Below, in pieces: positions 1 to 8,135 of a DNA stretch of 34,102 nt. The DNA lies in NCBI GenBank assembly GCA_937861115.1, contig CALMBD010000338.1:1-34102 (forward strand). Reading direction: 5' to 3'. The notes under the pieces were generated by a model. It had not been told where the DNA came from, did not search any database, and saw only the letters and a program-made list of their open reading frames with translations. The stretch's first letter is position 1, and every line of letters starts with the position of its first letter. Made by a program: the position numbers and the translations under genes. The stretch comes from an uncultured Bacteroidota bacterium (GTDB lineage: Bacteria > Bacteroidota > Bacteroidia > Chitinophagales > Saprospiraceae).

Positions 1-56
<56 letters not shown>

Positions 57-205
57 AATATACGTGTAAAACGATGTTTGGTTTTTTTTAGATAAAAAAT
101 AAACAGGTCAGCATCATTTAGAAATCCCGATAGCGCTTGTGGCCGTATCATAAGTAATGGCCCCTGAGCAATTTACCCAATCTTGTTGAAGGAGCGACGG
201 GGGCT

Positions 206-279
206 TAGTGGTGGCACATGGGTAATGTTTGCCGCTTTTCCGCGGAAAAGCGGCAAACATTACCCATGTGCCACCACTA
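206..279. repeat. Perfect 74-bp palindrome (37-bp arms, no spacer)
   Basis: Positions 206-242 are the exact reverse complement of 243-279, with CG|CG at the centre. The next pair outwards (205/280) breaks the symmetry. The transcript would fold into one very long hairpin. No clear T-run follows, so a simple intrinsic terminator is not obvious. It lies 164 bp upstream of the first gene. The rest of 56-443 shows no gene, tRNA or clear promoter; short open frames that cross the palindrome are artefacts of the symmetry. Confidence 0.95.
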
Positions 280-443
280 GGATTTTGTCCCCAAAACTAT
301 ATCTGGATCGACAAAGGGAAAAAACAACTTATGATACACGCTCATCTTGTCGTCCACTGCAAAAAATTTAGCAAGAACAGACAAATGCCCGGCGACATGC
401 GTGGCCCACTTTTACGGCCGAAGTACATGCAAAATTTCCGGCT

Positions 444-3110
444 ATGAACAACATGACACGACTGTCAGCGATTCTGCTGGCATTGCTCCCGGTATGGGCC
501 ACTGCACAGGCAGATGAAAATACCGCACCGTCAGAATATTTTTCCATCAACCACCCCGAACTGGAAAAGTGGGAAGCCTATTATCAGGAAAACTTTTTTG
601 ATAAAGGCGTTCCCCTGGAAGAAATGGGCGAAGGAACGGGTTACCTGCCCTATATTCGGGAAAAGCACCTGTATGAACTGCGCAAGGACTATCGCGGCGA
701 TGCCGGCGGGTTGCGCCGGTGGGACCTCTTCCGCCAGATGCGTACGCGTACCCTCCACAGGAACGGCCCTGATCCCGTCGCCGACTGGCACAGCGTCGGT
801 CCGAATAAAATGGAAGGTCAGGGCGGGCGTATCATTTCGCACGCCTTCGAGCCGGGCAACAGCCAGGTGATCTGGGCAGGATCGGCCTCCGGCGGACTCT
901 GGCTCAGCGAAAACGGCGGCGATTCCTGGCAGCCCATGAGCGACCAGATCCCGTCGACCGGTGTGGGCGCCGTTGTTGTCAACCCCCTGAATCCCAATAC
1001 ACTGCTCATCGGAACAGGCGAGGGTTATTTGCTCGGGTCCAGCTCCATTCGCCCCGGGCTGGGCGTATTCAAATCCACCGACAGGGGCATGAACTGGCAG
1101 GAAACCGGCTTCGACTACCTGCAATCGGCAGGGGTGTCGGCACTAAAACTGGTGTGGAGTTATGCCGATACCAATATCGTGTGGCTGGCCGCAACCAACG
1201 GCATCTGGAAAAGCACCGACGCGGGGCTGAACTGGACGCTCCGGAAAGGCGACGGCACCAACCAGCAAACCGCCATCTGCGACGACCTGCTGCAACATCC
1301 CGATAATCCGGACATCCTTTTTGCCGCCATCGAGGCCGACGGCGTATGGAAAAGCACAAATGGCGGAGATTCCTGGGTCAAATCCAGCACCGGGCTGCCC
1401 ACGTCGGATATGGATTTTATCAGTATCGATCTTTGTCGCGACCAGCCCGATGTGCTGTATGCTTCGATTGCCGCAGGCCCTTCCGGCAATTACGCCTCCA
1501 AAGGGCTGTACAGAAGCGATAACGGCGGCCAGAACTGGGCCCAAATCGCCAATGCGCCCGATCCGTTTTGTCCGCCGGGTGCGGTATTCTGCCAGGGCTG
1601 GTACGATAACGTCGTGGCCGTATCGCCTGCCGACCCCGACCTCGTCTGGTTCGGCGGCTCCACGCTTTGGCGCAGTACCAACGGCGGCCAGAACTGGACC
1701 CAGCACGACCGCTATATCTGCCCGAACTGCACCGAACCGCCTGCCTGCCGTACCTATGTCGACCAGCACGATTTTGCCTTCGACCCGCAAGACCCGCAGA
1801 CGCTGTATGTGTTTAACGACGGGGGCGTGGCCAAAAGCACCGACGGCGGCGACTGCTGGGAACACAAAAACGAGGGCCTGGTTACCGCGCAACTCTACGC
1901 CATTGCCGCCGGACGCAGCGACCCCGGCACCATCGTGGGCGGTACGCAGGACCACGGCCTGCAGGGGATCAAACTCTCGGAAAACACCAACCTCGCCTGG
2001 GACCGCTGGGGCTTTCTCGACGGTTCGGATGTGGAAGTACACGGCACCAACCCCAATACCCTGTACGGCGGCTGGATCGACGGCCGCTATTTCCGAACCC
2101 TCAACGGGGTGCACTCGGGATCTACCCAGATCACCAATGGAATCGTTCTTTCTGAGAACAACGGCTTTAATTTCGCCATCCTGCGCAAGCATCCGCAAAA
2201 CCAGTTTACCCTGCTCGGCGCGACAAAACAACGGCTCTACAAAAGCACCAATGGCGGTTCGCTGTGGACGCCGGTGGCGACGATGTCGGAGCCCAAAATG
2301 TTTGAATTCGATCAGAACGACCCCGCATTCGCCTATGCCGCCAGTTGGAATTTTAACGGGAACTGGGCCTTCTGGCGCAGCGCAAACGGCGGCGACTCCT
2401 GGACCCAGACAAACAGTGCGCCCGGCTGGCGGGTCACCGACATCAAATCGAGCCCCATGCAGGCCGGCCTGATATATGCCAGCCGCAACAGCAGTTTGCC
2501 CGGCAATCCACACATCTTCAAGTCTTCAAACTTCGGCGATACCTGGACGCCCGTTCAGGGCGATCTGCCCGATCTGCCGGTCAATGCCATTGCAGTGCAT
2601 CATTTTGTGCCCGGCGTTGTCTTTGCTGCTACCGACCTTGGTGTTTTCATCACCATCGACGACGGCCAGCACTGGACGGAATACAACGATAACCTGCCCG
2701 TTTCCTTTGCCCTTGACCTGGCTTTCAACCCCGCCGATACGAGCCTGCTTGTCGGTACGCTCGGCCGGGGAGCCTGGCGCACAAAGGCCTGGATGCCGGG
2801 CAACAGTACTGCCGTCAATGGGGTGACTGCACCGGGCCGTTTCGGTTTTGTATCCGTTTCACCCAATCCGGCAACGGCAACAGTCAGGGTGACCTATATC
2901 CTCGAAAACGAAGCCGCTGTTCGCCTGGAAGTGCTGAACACACTTGGACAAAACGTATCGACACTTTTTTCGGGAAAGCAGCAGGCAGGGCAGTACAGTG
3001 TGCCGTGGGACGGCAGGATGGCAAATGGTCTGGGCGTACAAGCCGGTGTTTATTTTCTGCGACTGGCCGTCGGGGACCGGGTCCTGACCAAACGCCTGGT
3101 GTGGCAATAA
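444..3110 (+). CDS. Secreted Asp-box (BNR/sortilin-like) beta-propeller protein with T9SS sorting domain
   Basis: An 888-residue exported protein. Residues 1 to about 22 form a signal peptide (short N-region, LSAILLALLPVWATA core); MTRLS three codons later is an alternative start. From about residue 115 the chain carries at least ten Asp-box motifs of the S-x-D/N-x-G-x-x-W type (SENGGDSW, STDRGMNW, STDAGLNW, STNGGDSW, SDNGGQNW, STDGGDCW, SANGGDSW, SSNFGDTW), as in sortilin/VPS10-like and photosystem-stability-factor-like propellers. The last 85 or so residues (SPNPATATVRV ... GVYFLRL ... KRLVWQ) match the type IX secretion C-terminal sorting domain, so the protein is probably exported across the outer membrane and surface-attached or released. 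The ligand or substrate is unknown; sialidase activity is not implied because the repeats alone do not define it. An esterase gene follows 29 nt downstream on the same strand. Confidence 0.93.
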   Translation: MNNMTRLSAILLALLPVWATAQADENTAPSEYFSINHPELEKWEAYYQENFFDKGVPLEEMGEGTGYLPYIREKHLYELRKDYRGDAGGLRRWDLFRQMRTRTLHRNGPDPVADWHSVGPNKMEGQGGRIISHAFEPGNSQVIWAGSASGGLWLSENGGDSWQPMSDQIPSTGVGAVVVNPLNPNTLLIGTGEGYLLGSSSIRPGLGVFKSTDRGMNWQETGFDYLQSAGVSALKLVWSYADTNIVWLAATNGIWKSTDAGLNWTLRKGDGTNQQTAICDDLLQHPDNPDILFAAIEADGVWKSTNGGDSWVKSSTGLPTSDMDFISIDLCRDQPDVLYASIAAGPSGNYASKGLYRSDNGGQNWAQIANAPDPFCPPGAVFCQGWYDNVVAVSPADPDLVWFGGSTLWRSTNGGQNWTQHDRYICPNCTEPPACRTYVDQHDFAFDPQDPQTLYVFNDGGVAKSTDGGDCWEHKNEGLVTAQLYAIAAGRSDPGTIVGGTQDHGLQGIKLSENTNLAWDRWGFLDGSDVEVHGTNPNTLYGGWIDGRYFRTLNGVHSGSTQITNGIVLSENNGFNFAILRKHPQNQFTLLGATKQRLYKSTNGGSLWTPVATMSEPKMFEFDQNDPAFAYAASWNFNGNWAFWRSANGGDSWTQTNSAPGWRVTDIKSSPMQAGLIYASRNSSLPGNPHIFKSSNFGDTWTPVQGDLPDLPVNAIAVHHFVPGVVFAATDLGVFITIDDGQHWTEYNDNLPVSFALDLAFNPADTSLLVGTLGRGAWRTKAWMPGNSTAVNGVTAPGRFGFVSVSPNPATATVRVTYILENEAAVRLEVLNTLGQNVSTLFSGKQQAGQYSVPWDGRMANGLGVQAGVYFLRLAVGDRVLTKRLVWQ

Positions 3111-3139
3111 CAACTTTGAACAACGTCAATTATCTTCTT

Positions 3140-3925
3140 ATGAAATACTGCTCCATCATTATTTTTCTGTTGAATTTCCTCCCATTAAGCGCCCAGACCG
3201 TTGACGATCAACTGGTTGCGGCAAAAATCGTGACCATCCACTCGAATGTACTGAACGAAGACCGGACGCTGTACATCTCCCTGCCGCCCGGCTACGATAC
3301 CATGACCCAACGCCTGCCGGTCGTGTTTGTGCTCGACGGGGAGTACCGCTTTCTGCCTACCTACGGTATTCACGCCTACATGCGCTACTGGAACGGGGTG
3401 CCCGATGCCATCCTGGTCGGCATAACCAATATTTCCAGGCAAACCCGCGTCCGCGATTATCTGCCGGCGGCCTACCAGGGCAATGCCGATAATTTTCTGG
3501 CATTCTTCCGGCAGGAACTGATTCCCTATATGGACAGCACCTGCAAAACGAACGGGGACAGGATGCTCGTCGGCCATTCCCACGGCGGTGTTTTTACCTT
3601 GTATGCGCTGCTGAAAAATCCCGAACTGTTCAGCGGCTATGTGTCCTGCGACCCCAGCGTGGCGGGTTTGATCCCTTCCGTCAACGAACTGCTCCGGCCG
3701 CAGTATGCAGGCCAGCGACTTTATGTCTGTTCCTCCGATGTCGGAGTCGGCGTGGATGAAAATGTGAAACAGGCGCACCTGAATGGTTTTAGCCGGTTCA
3801 GGGAACTTATGGAGGAGAAAAAACCGAAAAACCTGGCGTTCAAATTCGGCCATGTTGCCGACGATCACGCCAACTCGTACGTGCAGGGTTGCAGTGAAGG
3901 GTTGCGGTATATTTTTCAGCCGTAA
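3140..3925 (+). CDS. Secreted alpha/beta-hydrolase, putative esterase (esterase D/IroE-like)
   Basis: A 261-residue protein of the putative-esterase alpha/beta-hydrolase family. The start at 3140 is preferred because it gives a clean signal peptide (MKYCSIIIFLLNFLPLSAQ); the frame is open further upstream, but that part overlaps the end of the preceding gene. GHSHGG at residues 145-150 is the nucleophile elbow with Ser147, and FGHVADDH near the C-terminus supplies the probable catalytic His. The N-terminal section (RTLYISLPPGYD, then VVFVLDGE) is typical of the family. It probably acts in the periplasm on an ester substrate that cannot be identified from sequence. It may be co-transcribed with the Asp-box gene just upstream and converges with the next gene, whose stop is 5 nt away. 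Confidence 0.88.
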   Translation: MKYCSIIIFLLNFLPLSAQTVDDQLVAAKIVTIHSNVLNEDRTLYISLPPGYDTMTQRLPVVFVLDGEYRFLPTYGIHAYMRYWNGVPDAILVGITNISRQTRVRDYLPAAYQGNADNFLAFFRQELIPYMDSTCKTNGDRMLVGHSHGGVFTLYALLKNPELFSGYVSCDPSVAGLIPSVNELLRPQYAGQRLYVCSSDVGVGVDENVKQAHLNGFSRFRELMEEKKPKNLAFKFGHVADDHANSYVQGCSEGLRYIFQP

Positions 3926-3929
3926 GACC

Positions 3930-5417
3930 CTACCGCTCTCCGGTGACCAGCCTGATCATGTTTTTCTTCAGGTCGTCGAAGGCGCCGTTGTCCTGATTGG
4001 AAAACACAACGAGTGTAATATCCTGCCCGGGGAAATACCGGAATTCGAGGTTGACGCCCGAGGTGATACCGCCGTGGCCGTAAGAAAACACACCGTCGTT
4101 CATTTGAGTGATGAACCCGTAACCGTACCCGAAATCGTCCTTGACACCCACCGTCTGGTGTGTGGTCAGGGTTTTCAGGGTTTCGGCCTTTACGAAGGCA
4201 TTGGTTTTCAACCCTTTGGAGAACAGCAATAATTCCCGGGCTGTGGAGTAACCGCCACCCGCCGGAGAACCTCGCTTGCCGTGTCTTGCCTCTTTCCAGC
4301 CTTTTTCGCCGTTGCGGGCAAGGGGCATGGCAATCGGCCGGGCAGCGAGGTCGTAAACAAGGGAGCCGCTGGCGGTCATGCCCGCCCGCGAATAGATCAG
4401 GTCGGCGATGACATCGAAATAGTCTCTGCCGCTTGCCTTTTCAATGATCGCACCGAGCAGGATAAAATTGGAATTGCTGTACCCGGCCTCTGTACCGGGT
4501 TCAAAATCAAAACCGGAGCGGTAGATGATGTCCAGGAGTTGAATCCAGGTCGTGCAGCGGCGCATGTCGGCCTCCATTTCCGGACGCCAGTATTCCCGAA
4601 TACCGGAGGTGTGCGTCAGCAGGTGGTGTATGGTGACCTTCCGCGCCATTTCCGGGTTGGGAAAATCGGGCAACCAGTCGGTCAGGTGGTCGGTGTATTT
4701 CAGTTTGCCCTGCTCCTGCAAGGCTGCAATAGCCAGTGCGGTGAACATTTTGTTGCCCGAGCCGAGGTTGAACAGCGTGCCGGCGTCAATTTTTCGCGTT
4801 TTTGCGGAATCGGCATAGCCGAAATACCTTTCAAACAGGATGTTATCACCTTTCGCGATCAGCGCGCTGCCGTACAGGTCGTTTTGATCTGCCAGTTTCT
4901 GAATGTATTGGTCCAGCCAGTCCAGGGTCGCTTTTTGGGTGATATCGCCGTTGGGCAGGCTGACCGGCTCCGCAACCTCGGCGATAAAGGCCAGTTTGAG
5001 CAACTTGTGGGGCGGTTCGGGGTCAAGGCGCATCTGGATGTCGCGCCACATCGGCGATCCTTTTTTGCGCACGTAGATATGCAGCACCCGGCTGATGTTG
5101 TCGGGCGAAAACACCGTCGTCATCAGCTCGGCATGATGGTATTCCAGAGGGGTCATTTCGTTTTGCAGGCGCTGCACCAGACCCACCAGACGATCTTTTC
5201 CGGGATTGACCAATGCCGCCGCGGAAAAGGCCTTTTCGACCAGCGCCGCCTGTTCTGCAGTTGAATCGGACAGCAGGGCTGCAGCAAAATGATCGCCCCA
5301 GATTTCGGGTGATACCGGTTCCGTATTACTCTGGGCGCAGGCAGTGAGCGAAAAGATTAGGCAAAAAGTGGCCAAAGTGCATCTGAAACCGCCACAAAAA
5401 GGGAAAATGTTGGACAT
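3930..5417 (-). CDS. Lipoprotein serine hydrolase, class C beta-lactamase fold
   Basis: A 495-residue protein. The N-terminus has a lipoprotein signal ending in the lipobox LTAC (Cys27), so it is probably membrane-anchored in the cell envelope. Residues about 40-150 form an extra N-terminal region before the hydrolase domain. The class C beta-lactamase/penicillin-binding fold follows, with SGNK at 220-223 (the SxxK nucleophile and lysine), YSN in GYSNSNF, and HGG in YGHGGITSG (the KTG-equivalent). Relatives include esterases, D-aminopeptidases and peptidoglycan-active enzymes, so antibiotic resistance should not be assumed. It is divergent from the AraC regulator across 159 bp, a layout that suggests but does not prove control by that regulator. 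Confidence 0.9.
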   Translation of the reverse strand: MSNIFPFCGGFRCTLATFCLIFSLTACAQSNTEPVSPEIWGDHFAAALLSDSTAEQAALVEKAFSAAALVNPGKDRLVGLVQRLQNEMTPLEYHHAELMTTVFSPDNISRVLHIYVRKKGSPMWRDIQMRLDPEPPHKLLKLAFIAEVAEPVSLPNGDITQKATLDWLDQYIQKLADQNDLYGSALIAKGDNILFERYFGYADSAKTRKIDAGTLFNLGSGNKMFTALAIAALQEQGKLKYTDHLTDWLPDFPNPEMARKVTIHHLLTHTSGIREYWRPEMEADMRRCTTWIQLLDIIYRSGFDFEPGTEAGYSNSNFILLGAIIEKASGRDYFDVIADLIYSRAGMTASGSLVYDLAARPIAMPLARNGEKGWKEARHGKRGSPAGGGYSTARELLLFSKGLKTNAFVKAETLKTLTTHQTVGVKDDFGYGYGFITQMNDGVFSYGHGGITSGVNLEFRYFPGQDITLVVFSNQDNGAFDDLKKNMIRLVTGER

Positions 5418-5576
5418 TGTCGATCAGTATTAAGTGTGAAAACAAAGATCAGGCATGGCATCCCCCCGGGTTTGTCCATTCTTGCGAAAATAGTAGCTGC
5501 GGGGCTGTAACTTCTGCCCGGGGAGGCTGTCTTCTGCCGTTTTCACAACAATGGAATCAAAAATCTGAAAACCGGT

Positions 5577-6476
5577 ATGGGCAAAATTGTTACCTGGTCG
5601 ACCCCGAAGTATTCCGAAAGCCAAACGGCACACCAAACGGACAGTTTGTTTTATGCCGAGGATGTGCTGCGCTATCTGAAGTTCACGACACCCTTTTCCA
5701 TCAAATTTTGTCTTCGGGATGCCCTGCGCTATGTTGTCAGCGATCAGAAGGTGGTCGTTCCACCCGGCGGTTTCTTCCTCACCAATAGCGGTACGGAAAT
5801 GGAGTGCCTGCCCAATAAACCCGGCATACAGGCGCTGATTGTGTTTTTTACCGACGAACTCATCCACGATGTGTACCGGAACGGAATCCACAGCGACCGC
5901 AGCCTGCTGAACGACCCCTCCCCAAAGGCGCAGCCACCGGGCTTCTTTGAGCACGTTTTCCGCCCCCCCAACCCACTCTCCGGCAAATTGACGGCCTTGG
6001 CCAGACAAATTTCCGGTTCCGGAACGTCCATGCATGACCTGCTACCCGACACTTTTTATGACCTGGCGGAAGTGTTGCTGGCGCAACAGCAGCGCATCTC
6101 CGGGCAGATGGACCGGGTCAACGCCCGCTCCGGCGCCACGCGGGAAGAACTGTTCCGCCGGGTGCTCCGGGCAAGGGAATACATGCTCGACAACTGGAAC
6201 GGCGAACTGACGCTGGCGCAAATTGCACGCCAGGCCTGTATTTCGCCCTATCATTTTCACCGTACCTTTAGGGAAGCCTTCGGTCAGTCACCCATGAAAT
6301 GGTTCCGGCAGTACAAACTGGAAAGGGCGGAGGAGTTGTTGCAGGGTGGACGCATTACAGTGACAGAGGCTGCCCTGCGCTGCGGTTTTTCCGACGTTTT
6401 TACCTTTTCCAAGGCTTTCAAGCGCGCGCGCGGGTACAGCCCGTCCGGGCTGATTGCCGAGAGGCATTTTCAGTAA
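5577..6476 (+). CDS. AraC family transcriptional regulator
   Basis: A 299-residue regulator. The N-terminal half (to about residue 190) is a probable cupin-like sensing region with no ligand motif I can name. The C-terminal 100 residues carry the double helix-turn-helix of AraC/XylS proteins: LTLAQIARQACISPYHFHRTF, then FGQSPMKWFRQYKLERAEELL and VTEAALRCGFSDVFTFSKAFKR, ending in RGYSPS. It is transcribed away from the beta-lactamase-fold gene, the most likely local target. No dedicated operator could be picked out in the 159-bp gap. The ATG at 5577 is the first in the open frame that gives a normal-length protein. Confidence 0.93.
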   Translation: MGKIVTWSTPKYSESQTAHQTDSLFYAEDVLRYLKFTTPFSIKFCLRDALRYVVSDQKVVVPPGGFFLTNSGTEMECLPNKPGIQALIVFFTDELIHDVYRNGIHSDRSLLNDPSPKAQPPGFFEHVFRPPNPLSGKLTALARQISGSGTSMHDLLPDTFYDLAEVLLAQQQRISGQMDRVNARSGATREELFRRVLRAREYMLDNWNGELTLAQIARQACISPYHFHRTFREAFGQSPMKWFRQYKLERAEELLQGGRITVTEAALRCGFSDVFTFSKAFKRARGYSPSGLIAERHFQ

Positions 6477-6537
6477 AACATCAACGGGTTTTCGCCGATT
6501 AGTCAACCCGATACTTACATCAAAAAGAGTTTGGCTT

Positions 6538-7026
6538 ATGAAAAAACTACCATTTGCTCCAACGCTCATCGCCGCATTCTTCCTCCTCGTATCATTTGGA
6601 AAGAACGGACAGTCCGGCACCACCTCCGTCGACACCCTGCTGCAGGATTCGCTGGAAGCCGACCGCGCCAAATGGGTCGGATTGATTGCCGAATCGATCA
6701 AAGGAAAAGAACAGATGCGCGCCGATTCCGTGTTCAAGGACGTTCAGTACATGAAAGTGCCTGCCGCCCGGCTGCTGAAGATCATGGAGATGGGTTACAG
6801 CAGATCGCTGGGCGTCAGTTGCGGTCATTGCCACGATACTTCCGATTTCGCGTCCGGCGAAAAACCGCAAAAGGAGATTACCCGGCAAATGAGTGCCATG
6901 GTGAACAAGATAAACGGTGAGTTGCTGAAAGGCATCGAAGGCCTTCAAAGCCAGCCTGCAATAGTGAATTGCACCACCTGTCACCGCGGTGAAATAAAAC
7001 CGGCACTCAGTTTACCCCAAAAATAG
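6538..7026 (+). CDS. Diheme c-type cytochrome, photosynthetic reaction-centre cytochrome c-like
   Basis: A 162-residue exported cytochrome. A signal peptide spans residues 1 to about 21 (MKKLPFAPTLIAAFFLLVSF); this start is preferred over upstream in-frame codons because it gives that peptide. There are two heme-binding motifs, CGHCH at 95-99 and CTTCHRG at 145-151. The spacing and the MKVPAARLL...MGYSRSLGVSC context resemble the single-domain cytochromes related to the reaction-centre cytochrome subunit that are common in non-phototrophic Bacteroidota. It is probably a periplasmic electron carrier with unknown partners. Its last 15 nt overlap the end of the convergent nagA gene. Confidence 0.88.
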   Translation: MKKLPFAPTLIAAFFLLVSFGKNGQSGTTSVDTLLQDSLEADRAKWVGLIAESIKGKEQMRADSVFKDVQYMKVPAARLLKIMEMGYSRSLGVSCGHCHDTSDFASGEKPQKEITRQMSAMVNKINGELLKGIEGLQSQPAIVNCTTCHRGEIKPALSLPQK

Positions 7027-8133
7027 GCTGCCGGAAAGAGCAGTGGTATCGACCAGTTGCATGGCAGCGTCGAAGACCGCAAAATGCGCCTCGTATCCCG
7101 GGGCGATCCTGCCCAGCCTGTGCCCTTCGCCGACGACCAGGGCGGGATAAGCAGAAGCCATCCTTAGCGCTTCCGCGAGGTCGATACCGGCATGCCGAAC
7201 GACATTTTGTACAGCCTGCCACATGTCGAGCGAAGATCCCGCCAGTACACCCACATCGTCGACGTAGCGGTCGCCGGCAAAGCGGAAACGGTAGTCGCCG
7301 GCAAGGCTTTCCGTCACGGCGTCGGAGATCAAAAAAAGCCTGCCGCCCAGTATTTCCTTGCTGATTTTCAGCGCGTTGTAGTCGCAATGGATACCATCTG
7401 CAATGATACTCGTCCAGGGCTTGTGCGCGTATATGGCGCCAACCATCCCGGGCTCCCGGCCCTGAAAGGCACTCATGGCGTTGAACAGGTGCGTCGCCCG
7501 GGCGATGCCCTTTTCAAAACCGCGCGAAGCCTCGGTAAACGTCGCATTGGAATGGCCGGCAGCGAGGCAGATGCCGCTCTTCAGCAGCATATCGAGCGAT
7601 ATGTCGTCGACCTGTTCGGGGGCGAGGGTCATGTAACGCACGACGCCTTGGCCGCGTTCGACAATCTCCGCCACCAGCGCAGGATCGGGCTTGCGAATGT
7701 GTTCCAGCGGGTGCGCGCCGCGTTTTGCGGGGTTGAAAAACGGCCCTTCGAGGTGCAGTCCCAGCAACCCCCGCCCGCCCGCGGCCCTGTAGTCGCGGCA
7801 GGCATCGATGGCGCGCCACATGGTATCCGGAGGGGAGCAGGACAGGGTGATCTGAAAATGGGATGCGCCGCCTTCGCGGGCCTGCTGCCAGGTGCTTTCG
7901 ATCGCCTCCACCGTCGGTTCGTTGTTGAACAGTTTCCCTTTGCCGCCATACACCTGAAGGTCGATGCATGCGGGGGCGATGGAAAGGCCGTTCAGGTCGA
8001 CGGTCCGGGCGCCGGGCGGCAAGGGCAATCCGACGCCGGTCGCCACGACGCGTTGATCCTCTACCAGAACGGCAGCATTTTCGAGTACGGCATCGCCGGT
8101 AAAAACCCGGGCATTGATAAAAGCAGTCAGCAT
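7012..8133 (-). CDS. nagA: N-acetylglucosamine-6-phosphate deacetylase
   Basis: A 373-residue amidohydrolase that removes the acetyl group from N-acetylglucosamine-6-phosphate in the cytoplasm, feeding amino-sugar recycling and catabolism. Recognised from HLEGPF at 127-132 (metal-binding Glu129), GHSNAT with His194, THLFNAM with His215, ADGIHCDYNAL and the catalytic Asp271 in LISDAV. The N-terminal barrel strand reads DLQVYGG, like the NagA form that lacks the first HxH pair. The start MLTAFINARVF at 8133 fits the family; the frame is open upstream but that part belongs to the preceding gene. Its ATG lies 2 nt after the stop of the M48-TPR gene, implying translational coupling or an operon, an unusual setting for nagA. 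Confidence 0.93.
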   Translation of the reverse strand: MLTAFINARVFTGDAVLENAAVLVEDQRVVATGVGLPLPPGARTVDLNGLSIAPACIDLQVYGGKGKLFNNEPTVEAIESTWQQAREGGASHFQITLSCSPPDTMWRAIDACRDYRAAGGRGLLGLHLEGPFFNPAKRGAHPLEHIRKPDPALVAEIVERGQGVVRYMTLAPEQVDDISLDMLLKSGICLAAGHSNATFTEASRGFEKGIARATHLFNAMSAFQGREPGMVGAIYAHKPWTSIIADGIHCDYNALKISKEILGGRLFLISDAVTESLAGDYRFRFAGDRYVDDVGVLAGSSLDMWQAVQNVVRHAGIDLAEALRMASAYPALVVGEGHRLGRIAPGYEAHFAVFDAAMQLVDTTALSGSLFLG

Positions 8134-8135
8134 AT

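Noticed and set aside
183..371. Short open frames crossing the 74-bp palindrome
   Set aside because: They depend on the palindrome sequence, start with TTG or weak ATG and show no homology.
1143..2513. 456-codon open frame on the minus strand
   Set aside because: Antisense to the Asp-box repeats; the repeated codon pattern of the real gene keeps this frame open.
3930..5417. Antibiotic-resistance beta-lactamase
   Set aside because: Only the fold motifs are visible. The lipoprotein anchor and N-terminal extension fit the broad serine hydrolase family better than a dedicated resistance enzyme.
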